A stretch of 42,719 nt of DNA, from IMG/VR virus record IMGVR_UViG_3300031565_000101, positions 1 through 42,719 of that record; one strand, written 5' to 3'. Origin of the DNA: a virus. Shown in pieces: positions 33,991-41,419 of this stretch (position 1 is the first letter of the stretch; every line of letters begins with the position of its first letter). The notes below the pieces were generated by a model that saw only the letters and a program-made list of their open reading frames with translations, was not told where the DNA came from and ran no database searches. The position numbers were made by a program, and so were the translations under genes.

Positions 33991-34191
33991 TCACGGATAT
34001 TGTCGTCCCGTACTCAAATCAATTTCTTCGATTGTCATAGTTGGTTGCAAATGCGGCAAATAATAATCAGCACTTGATGCATTACAACTTTTAACTAAAT
34101 GTTCAATGAGAACAAATTCGCTTTCCGTGAGTGTAAGTTCAAAAGTAGTAGTGGTCTCATTGCCAATGACTTCAATTTTATACTTTTTCAT
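33991..34191 (-). CDS. Small hypothetical protein (66 aa)
   Basis: The start is ATG 34191, overlapping the stop of the glycosyltransferase gene as ATGA. The protein has strands (YKIEVIGNETTTTFELTL) then a helix, and ends in IDLSTGRQYP, nearly the same as the last ten residues of the upstream protein (IELSTGKQFP). The family is unknown. Its position just before the giant fibre gene suggests an accessory of that module. Confidence 0.6.
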   Translation of the reverse strand: MKKYKIEVIGNETTTTFELTLTESEFVLIEHLVKSCNASSADYYLPHLQPTMTIEEIDLSTGRQYP

Positions 34192-34961
34192 GGAAATTGT
34201 TTCCCCGTACTCAATTCGATATGCTTGCAAAATATGTTCGTATCACAGAGAAACGGATACTTCTTCCTGCCAATCTTAGGCCAACCAGAACGCTTCAAGA
34301 CATCCTCTTTGATAACACGGTTGCACCAGTTCAAATCAGACGTACCACTACCTGAAGCGAAAGAGTTTGTATCTCGGTCGTAATAACATTTTGAAGGTGT
34401 CTCAAAGACTTTCCTCGTCTTCCTGCCACCAACGGTTTCGTACTCCTCGCTCTCATTCCACATCAACTTGATAATCGAATTGTGAATCAAAAGAAATCCC
34501 GTTGGCACGCCATCGGCCCAGACCTTATCACCTACTTTGAAATCCTCGTAAGCACCTCTACCTAAGCCTCTGTAAAGAATCGGCTCAGTATAGTTGCTTT
34601 TGAGATAATACAGACCACTCACAACCGGAACATCACCTTTCTTCATATACTGATTCAATTGCAGGAAGGCATCTGGAGGAGCAATTACATCATCTTCCCA
34701 CAAGAGCATCCATTCATAACCTTGATTGACTACATCCTCACAACCGAAGTTCTGAGCATCAGCAACAAGAAAGTGCAAAGGAACAGTGCAACCTATACCC
34801 AATGAACGACCACCTGCCGACCAGTTGCACGGTGTAGGCTGACCATATCTGGACATAGCCCATTCAATGCGGATAAGGCCCAACGTGGCAGTGACAATCA
34901 GTAATCTATTTCTTGGATTTCCGTCGACTCCGCTTTTTATTATCTTTGTTTTTTCCAACAT
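34188..34961 (-). CDS. GT-A glycosyltransferase within the virion-gene insertion
   Basis: From ATG 34961 this is a 257-residue protein. RLLIVTATLGLIRIEWAMSR begins the nucleotide-binding fold, and EWMLLWEDDVIAPPDAF carries the metal-binding EDD. GVPTGFLLIHNSII and DLNWCNRV follow, as in GT-A enzymes found among phage structural genes. The upstream in-frame ATG at 35021 lies within a separate small ORF, so it is less likely. Location between virion genes suggests that it glycosylates a virion protein, perhaps the repeat protein (inference). Confidence 0.72.
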   Translation of the reverse strand: MLEKTKIIKSGVDGNPRNRLLIVTATLGLIRIEWAMSRYGQPTPCNWSAGGRSLGIGCTVPLHFLVADAQNFGCEDVVNQGYEWMLLWEDDVIAPPDAFLQLNQYMKKGDVPVVSGLYYLKSNYTEPILYRGLGRGAYEDFKVGDKVWADGVPTGFLLIHNSIIKLMWNESEEYETVGGRKTRKVFETPSKCYYDRDTNSFASGSGTSDLNWCNRVIKEDVLKRSGWPKIGRKKYPFLCDTNIFCKHIELSTGKQFP

Positions 34962-35049
34962 CGTCACCTGACTTGACAGGTGCGGTTTTGACGGTTTCGG
35001 TAATTTCGACAGCGACTGCATCAGTTATCTTAGCTCCATCACTTGACAT
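34906..35049 (-). CDS. Small basic protein (47 aa)
   Basis: A short frame opened by ATG 35049 in a TAATG overlap with the methyltransferase stop, with a well-placed AAAGGAAA. It has an acidic/Val-Thr first half and a very basic end (KRSRRKSKK). It overlaps the start of the glycosyltransferase gene in another frame. No homologue comes to mind; it could be a leader for coupled translation or a small nucleic-acid- or membrane-associated peptide. Confidence 0.5.
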   Translation of the reverse strand: MSSDGAKITDAVAVEITETVKTAPVKSGDDVGKNKDNKKRSRRKSKK

Positions 35050-35648
35050 TATTTATTTCCTTTCTTCGGTGACATTTCAACCGAATCATCTTTTCTCTGC
35101 TCAGGAAGTTTGGCCGGAATAACGGGCTTTCCTTTTTTGTCCTTGCGAGGCTCCAGTATCATCTCAATACAACCGTTCAAAGAGAACACGCTCCTGACTA
35201 TCTTCCACGGCAGAGGCTTCTTGTAACTGCAACTATGCCACAGTTGAAAGTCAGGATCAAAGAACTGGAACGTTGCCTCATTGGGACACATATAGTGTGC
35301 AGGATGAGCGGCTTCTAAATAACTACCAGCATAAGGACAACTTAAAAGCAACTGTCCATCATGCCTGCAAATTCGCCACAGTTCATCCATCACTGCAAAC
35401 CTATACTTCGGCTCTATGTGTTCCCAGATATGCGACATCAAAACCTGAAAGCAACTGTTATCAGGCACAGGCCACGGGAATTGTTGGATGTCGTGAACTA
35501 TATCAACGCCGGGTTGCTTGTACTGGTCTAATCCAACAAATCCCTTCTGCTTAAATTGCCCACAGCCTATATCAAGTTTGATACCACTGGCCTTCTGGAA
35601 TAAAGCCCTGTTTATTCTCTTTGCCATCAGCCAAAATGTCCTTTCCAT
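35049..35648 (-). CDS. SAM-dependent methyltransferase (type 11-like)
   Basis: A 199-residue class I enzyme with KLDIGCGQFKQKGFVGLD as motif I and the acidic strand, then IVHDIQQFPWPVPDNS, SHIWEHIEPKYRF and a PCYAG-like loop (SCPYAGSYLEAAHPAH). This variant is frequent in phage glycan and virion gene clusters; the substrate is unknown. The basic C-terminal tail (about 165-199) is low in complexity. The start could be 35648 or the second ATG (35627), which has AAGGA about 11 bases upstream. Confidence 0.78.
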   Translation of the reverse strand: MERTFWLMAKRINRALFQKASGIKLDIGCGQFKQKGFVGLDQYKQPGVDIVHDIQQFPWPVPDNSCFQVLMSHIWEHIEPKYRFAVMDELWRICRHDGQLLLSCPYAGSYLEAAHPAHYMCPNEATFQFFDPDFQLWHSCSYKKPLPWKIVRSVFSLNGCIEMILEPRKDKKGKPVIPAKLPEQRKDDSVEMSPKKGNK

Positions 35649-35656
35649 TGTCTATC

Positions 35657-36118
35657 TTAGCTCGTCGAATAACGCCATTCGTAAGTACAGTTCACGGACT
35701 GTGTAGTGGCCAATGCCGAAGAAGCAAAAGTCTTGCCTGCCAGTAACGAACCAGTCGAGGCAGCAAATACTCCAATATTAGCAAGGGTCACTGCGCCTTC
35801 CGAACCGTCAAAGCTCTGCGACATCCGGGCAGTCAGACTGTCAATAACTGAACTCTGTCCAAAAGTCGAATAGTAATCAGTGCCATGACTGGAATCGAGA
35901 GCTACGGCATCAGACGCCGGATTTGTGCCGCTGCCTAACAAAAGTCCAGCAGCTTGAACCGAAGCGGCACCGATAGGAGCGGCAACAATGCAACTGTTCA
36001 AACCGTAGTTAGTAATCTGGTTTTCAAACCAACCAGAATCACCAACCACCTTTTTCGACTTCTTGTCTACGATTTGCAAACGAGCAAATCCTTTAATACC
36101 AATTTTTCTTTTTTTCAT
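35657..36118 (-). CDS. Virion-associated hypothetical protein (153 aa)
   Basis: A 153-residue protein. After a basic start (MKKRKIGIKG) it has GWFENQITNYGLNS, an Ala/Gly/Ser-rich middle, and ends in NCTYEWRYSTS. Such small proteins are common in phage virion modules, often before fibre genes. Structure suggests a compact beta domain, perhaps a head or neck decoration. The leader AAGGAACAAGAAAATG is identical over 16 bases to that of the outer-membrane-like gene. Confidence 0.6.
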   Translation of the reverse strand: MKKRKIGIKGFARLQIVDKKSKKVVGDSGWFENQITNYGLNSCIVAAPIGAASVQAAGLLLGSGTNPASDAVALDSSHGTDYYSTFGQSSVIDSLTARMSQSFDGSEGAVTLANIGVFAASTGSLLAGKTFASSALATTQSVNCTYEWRYSTS

Positions 36119-36137
36119 TTTCTTGTTCCTTAAAAAT

Positions 36138-36584
36138 TTATTTTATTTCCGCTGCAATAATTGCTAACATTTCAGTTCGTTTAGTTCTTGCCGGTGTTTC
36201 TAAAAACTTAGCTTGCTGTTCTTCGCCACGATTAAATAGTCCGCCGGCTGCGGTTCTTGCTTTTTTACTCGCATTCGCAATTTCATCTGCATGTTTAACA
36301 TTAAACTCTTTACCGTGTGCTTTATCTAAATCTTCATGTACGTAAGCTGCATACTCAGCGGTATACCCAACAGTGACGTCTGTTTGAAGTCCAGAGCCTT
36401 GACTTCGAGTAAACGCTGAATTTGCTAAATTACCCAATTGTCTTGGTACAATTTTTTGACTTTCACGTTGCAAAAATAAGCCACCTTTTTTAAGTCCACG
36501 ACCAGCGTCATTTTTTATATCAGTGGTCGCACCTTTTAATTTACTAAGCACTTGAGGAAGGCCTTTTAATTCAAACATTTTCAT
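36138..36584 (-). CDS. HK97 gp10-like neck / tail-completion protein
   Basis: A 148-residue protein with the typical N-terminal LPQVLSKLKGAT helix and the conserved VGYTAEYAAYVHEDLDKAHG (about 78-97) of gp10-like/minor-capsid neck proteins. The C-terminal helix ends in AAEIK. It should join the tail terminator to the head-closure ring. ATG 36584 overlaps the previous stop (ATGA). Confidence 0.82.
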   Translation of the reverse strand: MKMFELKGLPQVLSKLKGATTDIKNDAGRGLKKGGLFLQRESQKIVPRQLGNLANSAFTRSQGSGLQTDVTVGYTAEYAAYVHEDLDKAHGKEFNVKHADEIANASKKARTAAGGLFNRGEEQQAKFLETPARTKRTEMLAIIAAEIK

Positions 36585-36946
36585 AAGTAGGCCGTCCTCA
36601 AAAACTCAGTTGCTTTAAGATTTGGTAACTTATCAAATTTTCTTATTTCCCATGCACCCGCGTTATTCTTCGGAACAGTTAAATCACTAACATTGGCTAA
36701 TTCACTTAAAAATAAAACCCCGCCCGGAGAAACATCACTCTCTACATAAACTATCGACCGTGACATTTCAGTTGTACCTCTGGGTCCAATAAACTCTTCA
36801 GCGACATCCTCCCAACGGCACTTGAGTTGCACAGGTACATCATACTGTGGTTGACCGTAATCATCAAAGTCAAACCCACCGCTGGCTTCAGAACCCGGAG
36901 GCCAATACGTGCATTTCTGTTTTAACATTCGAGTGATAATTGACAT
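36581..36946 (-). CDS. Head closure / head-tail joining protein
   Basis: A 121-residue protein: KQKCTYWPP at the start, then VQLKCRWEDVAEEFIGPRGT and IVYVESDVSPGGVLFLSE, matching the small beta-barrel closure proteins (SPP1 gp16-like). It sits just after adaptor genes and before the gp10-like gene, the standard neck order. Confidence 0.75.
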   Translation of the reverse strand: MSIITRMLKQKCTYWPPGSEASGGFDFDDYGQPQYDVPVQLKCRWEDVAEEFIGPRGTTEMSRSIVYVESDVSPGGVLFLSELANVSDLTVPKNNAGAWEIRKFDKLPNLKATEFLRTAYL

Positions 36947-37279
36947 TTATTTACTGCCGTTCTTAATTAACTCACTGAGATTTTCGATACCTTTATTAAC
37001 TGTACGAAATCTTTCATTTGTTAAATCTGTTAAGCCATTAAACTTTTGCTCAATTGTTCTTTGTACTTGCATACAATTATCTTTATACTGTGCTACTTTT
37101 TTATGCTCTGCGAATTCTGTTTTAGTTACAGGCCCGTTTCCGTTTGAAGCGATTTTTTTATTCTTTATAAATCCAAAAACTTCTCTGATAACTAATAAAG
37201 CGAAAATACCGCCAACGCCAATTTGCGTTATAGATTCATTTACATTATTTAATTGCTCTGCCGTTGCTAAAAAAATCAT
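36947..37279 (-). CDS. Small membrane protein with coiled coil (110 aa)
   Basis: One hydrophobic segment (about 20-36, VGGIFALLVIREVFGFI) followed by a basic NKK stretch and a helical, probably coiled-coil tail (53-107). It could be a holin-like or a host-membrane-interacting protein. No signature is decisive. AAAGGG precedes the ATG; it overlaps no neighbour and lies between adaptor and closure genes. Confidence 0.6.
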   Translation of the reverse strand: MIFLATAEQLNNVNESITQIGVGGIFALLVIREVFGFIKNKKIASNGNGPVTKTEFAEHKKVAQYKDNCMQVQRTIEQKFNGLTDLTNERFRTVNKGIENLSELIKNGSK

Positions 37280-37289
37280 AGGTGCCCTT

Positions 37290-37688
37290 TCAAGCGGGAT
37301 TATAATCGTTGTCGCCGAGCCAAGATACCTGAACCGTTTGACCCGTGCCTTTTTTCATTTGTGCGTTTAACGCGGCCAGTCCGCCCTTAGTATCTAACCT
37401 CATTGCCATCTGACCGTAATGCGAAGTATCAAATCCTAAACCAATCATTGATTGTTTTCTTTCAGATACTGTACCGGCCCTTTCCTCTGAAGCACGCATG
37501 TCCCTGATAGTATAAACGTGAGCCGACAACCACCGCTCGATTAACTCTAAGCGAGTTGCGTCATAATCATCAGCGCTACAACACTCGGTAACTAACGCAT
37601 TCGCAACTTCAATAAATGAAGTCAAGCTAATGTCATCATCAACGTCAATGATTAATGCAACGGCGGCGGATGTCGTTCTCACGGCCAT
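37290..37688 (-). CDS. Head-tail adaptor (connector) protein
   Basis: A 132-residue protein starting at ATG 37688 with AAGGAAA seven bases upstream. A helix bundle typical of gp6/gp15-like adaptors is visible: LTSFIEVANALVTECC, LELIERWLSAHVYTIRDMR, and GLGFDTSHYGQMAMRLD. It would bind the portal ring at the capsid vertex. Confidence 0.8.
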   Translation of the reverse strand: MAVRTTSAAVALIIDVDDDISLTSFIEVANALVTECCSADDYDATRLELIERWLSAHVYTIRDMRASEERAGTVSERKQSMIGLGFDTSHYGQMAMRLDTKGGLAALNAQMKKGTGQTVQVSWLGDNDYNPA

Positions 37689-37690
37689 AA

Positions 37691-37819
37691 TTATTTCCTT
37701 TTGAATAAACGCCAAACTTTTGCTATTGGAACGAATATAACAGCGATTATCACTTTACCAATAGCATCTACAGCTTTTTCACCGGTACTTAGCTTCGGAT
37801 TTTGCTGTACACTGCCCAT
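37691..37819 (-). CDS. Tiny membrane protein (42 aa)
   Basis: An unannotated short frame from ATG 37819 to stop 37691, two bases after the stop of the outer-membrane-like gene and two bases before the adaptor ATG. It has one span (IGKVIIAVIFVPIAKVW) and a basic end (RLFKRK). It fills what would otherwise be a 130-base gap, and tight packing supports it. Translation would depend on coupling since no clear ribosome binding site exists. Confidence 0.6.
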   Translation of the reverse strand: MGSVQQNPKLSTGEKAVDAIGKVIIAVIFVPIAKVWRLFKRK

Positions 37820-37821
37820 GA

Positions 37822-38376
37822 TTAAAACGGTATTCTGAATCCCATGTAGCCTTTGAGTTGATTATCCGGCACACCAGCAAGGTCACCGAAGTTCTTATCA
37901 TAGGACGCTTCAAACACGAGCTCCGACTTATCCTCCGGTGTGAGTTTAAGTGTAACACCTACAATAGCACCGTATGTACCAGCATCTTCGTCAATTAAGT
38001 TAATCGAAAATTGTCCACCAATGTATGGTCTAATTTGGACATCTTCTGATATTACGTTGAGAAACAATTCTGGTAAAAAAGGCACGGAACTATTTGGGTC
38101 AATTAAATCTGGCATGTGCTGCACCGCACCAAGTACAACCACTTGTGGAAAGTCTTGCGTTTCTCGTGGCCTCCAAATACTCCCGGCAAATAGTTCTAAT
38201 CCGCCATTGTCAGACAGACTCATGTCATAACCAATCCTGCCTGTCAATGAATTATCGCCATTGACACTGGATATTTGCTCTGTCAAACCCCAGATAGTCA
38301 GTCCGGCAGCCTGCGTCACCGTTGGCATGACTATCAGGCAACATAGCGCGATTGCGATTAAGGTTCTTTTAATCAT
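37822..38376 (-). CDS. Secreted outer-membrane beta-barrel-like protein
   Basis: From ATG 38376 (AAGGAA eight bases upstream) the 184-residue protein starts with a signal peptide: MIK-R then ALCCLIVMPTVTQA, predicted cleavage after residue 23. The mature part alternates strands (LTGRIGYDMSLSDNGGLELF, IRPYIGGQFSINLI, GAIVGVTLKL, ELVFEASYDKNF) and ends in GYMGFRIPF. A terminal Phe is typical of barrel proteins handled by the BAM complex. Position in a head/neck operon recalls lambda Lom-type accessory genes. It may change the host surface or act in superinfection exclusion (inference). Confidence 0.7.
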   Translation of the reverse strand: MIKRTLIAIALCCLIVMPTVTQAAGLTIWGLTEQISSVNGDNSLTGRIGYDMSLSDNGGLELFAGSIWRPRETQDFPQVVVLGAVQHMPDLIDPNSSVPFLPELFLNVISEDVQIRPYIGGQFSINLIDEDAGTYGAIVGVTLKLTPEDKSELVFEASYDKNFGDLAGVPDNQLKGYMGFRIPF

Positions 38377-38404
38377 TTTCTTGTTCCTTTCCATAAAGTT
38401 TAAT

Positions 38405-38650
38405 TTACTTCGGGCCGTATTTGTCAACACCTTTTCGAAGGTCGAGCCCTGTTACAACTTTAAGAACTTTGAACCAACCAGTAATTTTTGCAACGGCAGC
38501 GTCGTCTTTCTTTGTCTTAGTGAATTTAACAATGACCCTTGCAACGATTAGCAAGGCACCAATGACTGCAGCTATTTCTGTAACGCCAATTTGAATCTGC
38601 ACATCCGGCGCTTCAATAGACTGGGCGAGAATGAATAAGCTAAGCAACAT
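38405..38650 (-). CDS. Small membrane protein, holin-like (81 aa)
   Basis: The start is 38650 (AAAGGA six bases upstream), overlapping the DUF115-like gene by 11 bases. N-terminal residues 1-14 are hydrophobic, perhaps a signal-type segment (cleavage possible after SIEA). IAAVIGALLIVARVIVKF forms a span, followed by TKTKKDDAAVAKI and a basic end. Small one-span proteins with a KTxKDD motif after the span are common in phage genomes and often holin-like. The lysis role is not proven, as no endolysin gene is in the window. Confidence 0.6.
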   Translation of the reverse strand: MLLSLFILAQSIEAPDVQIQIGVTEIAAVIGALLIVARVIVKFTKTKKDDAAVAKITGWFKVLKVVTGLDLRKGVDKYGPK

Positions 38651-39281
38651 GAGTTTTCCTTTCATCCCAAAATGTGTCACATGCAACTTTTGGAAATAAG
38701 TCTAAATCGCTATTATCAGTGACATTGATTATTTCACAGTTAAAGACTCCACTTTTTAATGCAATACTTAAATGCATGAATCCTTCAAGAAAGTCAGCAT
38801 ACACATTTTTGTTAGACCGTTTATTCAGTTGACTATGCCAATTAGCTTTTCCGTCTTTTGAAAGATGCATGTCAAACCCAAGAAGAAAAACACGACGAGC
38901 TCCGAGAATCAATGCTAAATTAACAGCTGAAGCGCCGGTGTTTTTATTCCACGCAAGTTTACTTCTACTCAAGCCAGTTGACTTTCGTTGTAGTGTCCAA
39001 AGCCAAGGAACTTTTGTATGATAAAGTCTTCTGGCATTAGTAAATACTACGCCGCCGTTATTAGCGTACTGTGCTAATTTTGACTCATGCTCATTGAACC
39101 AAGCGACATCGCCGAACACACAAAGCTTGCAAATTGTCGGTCTTAACATATACGCGTCATTACAACCGATGGTGCGTTCACCTAAAAGAAGATTCCAATC
39201 AAAGTTTCTTAAAGAGTCACCGCCACCGATTATAAAAACGTCTTGGTCCTGCCAATCATTTGTTGGTCGCCATATCGGCAT
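38640..39281 (-). CDS. MptE/DUF115-like protein in the head module
   Basis: A 213-residue protein: DVFIIGGGDSLRNFDWNLL, then TIGCNDAYMLRP, KLCVFGDVAWF, and NTGASAVNLALILGARRVFL followed by GFDMHL. It resembles the 205-residue protein at 17061-17678 throughout. The fold is that of DUF115/MptE proteins, related in look to GT42 sialyltransferases. Placed just after capsid genes, it may modify a virion protein or a glycan. AAGG precedes the start. Confidence 0.65.
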   Translation of the reverse strand: MPIWRPTNDWQDQDVFIIGGGDSLRNFDWNLLLGERTIGCNDAYMLRPTICKLCVFGDVAWFNEHESKLAQYANNGGVVFTNARRLYHTKVPWLWTLQRKSTGLSRSKLAWNKNTGASAVNLALILGARRVFLLGFDMHLSKDGKANWHSQLNKRSNKNVYADFLEGFMHLSIALKSGVFNCEIINVTDNSDLDLFPKVACDTFWDERKTHVA

Positions 39282-39290
39282 ACATTTACC

Positions 39291-39734
39291 TTAAGATGCG
39301 AGGTTAATCCAAGCTTGCACAGCGTTCATCCGCAATTTTTCATCGAGCTTCGAATCATCGTTGATACGAATGGTGCACCAACCACCGCCCTTAGTAAAAA
39401 CTTTTAGGTTCTTACCTTTGGGTATTTTGTATTGGCTGGTGATGTCATCACCGAGTGACTCTTCTGAATCTTTTTTAAGTCCATCAACTGTCGGTAATTC
39501 CGGGGTCTCCGAATCAAGTGCAGTTCTCATAACCGCACTTGACATCGGAATTCCCGGAGCAAGATCTGGTGCAGGTGAATCATCGCTGGTCATTAACCGC
39601 TCGAACTTTTTTGGGAAACACTTTACTAAGTCTGTATCTGACTCAAGTGTATCGCCCGCTTTATAAACGGTTGGAACACCTTCAGCGTTCGGTTGTGTAT
39701 GATTACCTGCACCTTTTTTAATTCTGAAAAACAT
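39291..39734 (-). CDS. Hypothetical head-module protein (147 aa)
   Basis: A 147-residue acidic protein encoded right after the capsid gene. The first 50 residues form a small domain (KAGDTLESDTDLVKCFPKKF); a Pro/Asp-rich linker (53-93) follows, then GGGWCTIRINDDSKLDEKLR. Proteins with this opening, FRIKKGAGNHTQ plus a Gly-Asp box, recur after major capsid genes; their function is unknown. GGAAAGGA precedes the ATG. Confidence 0.65.
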   Translation of the reverse strand: MFFRIKKGAGNHTQPNAEGVPTVYKAGDTLESDTDLVKCFPKKFERLMTSDDSPAPDLAPGIPMSSAVMRTALDSETPELPTVDGLKKDSEESLGDDITSQYKIPKGKNLKVFTKGGGWCTIRINDDSKLDEKLRMNAVQAWINLAS

Positions 39735-39774
39735 TTGTTAAGTCCTTTCCAAAAACTTTTCGCCAAACTATTTA

Positions 39775-40842
39775 CTATGCAACGTTGCCGTGCACGATGC
39801 CGGTGTTTCCGTTAAAGTCACCTCGGATCTGCGGAACGATGATGCACATGATTTTGAAGTTCTTTTGCATGCCGCCTTTGGTATCCCACTGTAGTGTTGT
39901 AATGTCCATGCCAACGACTACACGAACGATGTCACTGGTCATCTGAACCATCACGACCTGATAGCCTGTCAAGAAGTCAAGGGTTTGAATGTCAGTGATA
40001 CCACTCAAAGCTTTGACCCGTTCACGGAGAGTCTTATCTGATGCTGCTTTGAAGTCACCATCGAGATAAATGTCCCAACCGGGAGCGACGTACAACATCC
40101 ATGGGCCGTAATGATACGCCGCGACACTGGATGCTCGCATTGTCATGACTTCATTCAAGAATGTTGCAGCGGTCCAACCAGCTCCAGTAGGATTGGTAAG
40201 TACCTGAGTCAGTCGACCAGTGAAGTTTGTAAGACCTACAACTTGTCCCGCACCAAATGCAAGACCGGTCGTAACGCCGAGCGTGATTTTCTCAACTGAC
40301 TCACCGACTTTTCGAGCGCCGAGTTCAGCCGATGAAGTGTCGAGAGGCGAACCACCATTTCGTGAAGTCAGAAGTTGACGCGCACTAAACATGAAGTCTT
40401 TGTGCGTGATGGGTAACGGCAAAACACCCAGCTCATATTCGGGCCTGTCATCAGGGCTCTCCCTCAGACCGTCCATACTTACAACGGCATCATTGACGTC
40501 GCCTTGCGTCTCAGTCTCAAGGACTGTTTTGCCCATGCCTTGCGGAATGGTGAATGTAAGTCCCATGCCACGAATGTCGGCGACCAATTTCAGGCGTTCT
40601 TTTGCGGCTTTAACAATCGCGTCATCGAGATACTTCCACTCATCTTTGCGAAGAGTCGCATGCGTGTTATGAACGGGCGTAACTTCCACGCGCCCCAACG
40701 CACTGACTCGCGTAACGTACGTTCCGCCGTCGTTCCCGATGAACGGCCGAAGAACGTTCACGTCGCCATTAGCTTGAAGCAGTCTGTCGACCGGGTCTCC
40801 GCTAAGGGCGCCGAGCTGTTGATATTTCTGAAGCAAATTCAT
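39775..40842 (-). CDS. Major capsid protein (HK97 fold, encapsulin/DUF2184-like)
   Basis: A 355-residue protein with the conserved block of this capsid family: ADIRGMGLTFTIPQGMGKTV (about 88-107), SMDGLRESPDDRPEYEL, PLPITHKDFMFSARQLLTSR and GSPLDTSSAELGARKVGE. The C-terminal part has YGPWMLYVAPGWDIYLDGDF and the final ITTLQWDTKGG block. It follows protease and decoration genes as expected. It makes the icosahedral shell. Confidence 0.88.
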   Translation of the reverse strand: MNLLQKYQQLGALSGDPVDRLLQANGDVNVLRPFIGNDGGTYVTRVSALGRVEVTPVHNTHATLRKDEWKYLDDAIVKAAKERLKLVADIRGMGLTFTIPQGMGKTVLETETQGDVNDAVVSMDGLRESPDDRPEYELGVLPLPITHKDFMFSARQLLTSRNGGSPLDTSSAELGARKVGESVEKITLGVTTGLAFGAGQVVGLTNFTGRLTQVLTNPTGAGWTAATFLNEVMTMRASSVAAYHYGPWMLYVAPGWDIYLDGDFKAASDKTLRERVKALSGITDIQTLDFLTGYQVVMVQMTSDIVRVVVGMDITTLQWDTKGGMQKNFKIMCIIVPQIRGDFNGNTGIVHGNVA

Positions 40843-40889
40843 TTATGTTTCCTTTCAAAAAACTTATTTTGTTGTCGCAGTTATAGGGG

Positions 40890-41354
40890 TTAGTTACCGC
40901 CTGTGATTCTGATGCGTGCAAGACGCTCAGTTGATGCTTCGCTACCTGTTAGGTCGAGTGCTTCCATCATGACACCGATAACAAAGATGTCAACAGCCTC
41001 ACTATCGAGTGTGTCGAGGCCGATGAGTGTTCCGTCACCGCCACTTACAACTCGGTCACCGATAGCGAGGTCTACGCCATCTTGAAATCTTGCTCGAACT
41101 TCTGAGCCGAGGCCAGGAAGTATTACTGAGCAGAGTTCGTCGACTGTATAAACTTTGTCAACGGTATTGCCTTGCAGCGCGTCTTCTTCCGCGAACATCG
41201 CTTCAGCACGGCCACCCTCTGTAGCGTGCATTGTGACATCACCGTCCGCATCCAGTTTAACGAGCATGCCGGGATAAATCCCAGCTTCTCCGGCATTATA
41301 CTCTTCGTGAGTATACGGCCCTTTGGAGTGAATCCTATTATTTGTCGTAGTCAT
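40890..41354 (-). CDS. Capsid decoration-like protein
   Basis: A 154-residue beta-rich protein: GIYPGMLVKLDADGDVTMHA, a long acidic middle, EVRARFQDGVDLAIGDRVVS then a GGDG turn, and ERLARIRITGGN. Its place between protease-scaffold and capsid genes, and the GEAGIYPGMLVKL-like start, match DUF2190/gpD-like decoration proteins that cement the shell. AAAGGAAG precedes the ATG. Confidence 0.75.
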   Translation of the reverse strand: MTTTNNRIHSKGPYTHEEYNAGEAGIYPGMLVKLDADGDVTMHATEGGRAEAMFAEEDALQGNTVDKVYTVDELCSVILPGLGSEVRARFQDGVDLAIGDRVVSGGDGTLIGLDTLDSEAVDIFVIGVMMEALDLTGSEASTERLARIRITGGN

Positions 41355-41419
41355 TTGTAGCTTCCTTTATAGAATAATGTATCTTGTAGTTCGATTACTT
41401 AACTGTTTTGAGTGACCTA

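Noticed and set aside
34948-34954. A second A AAA AAC slippery heptamer, in the 47-residue ORF
   Set aside because: A -1 slip reaches a stop within three codons, and the glycosyltransferase lies in the +1 frame, so no fusion would result. No hairpin was found.
39775-40842. Encapsulin nanocompartment shell instead of phage capsid
   Set aside because: The gene follows prohead protease/scaffold and decoration genes and precedes neck and tail genes, so it is a phage capsid.
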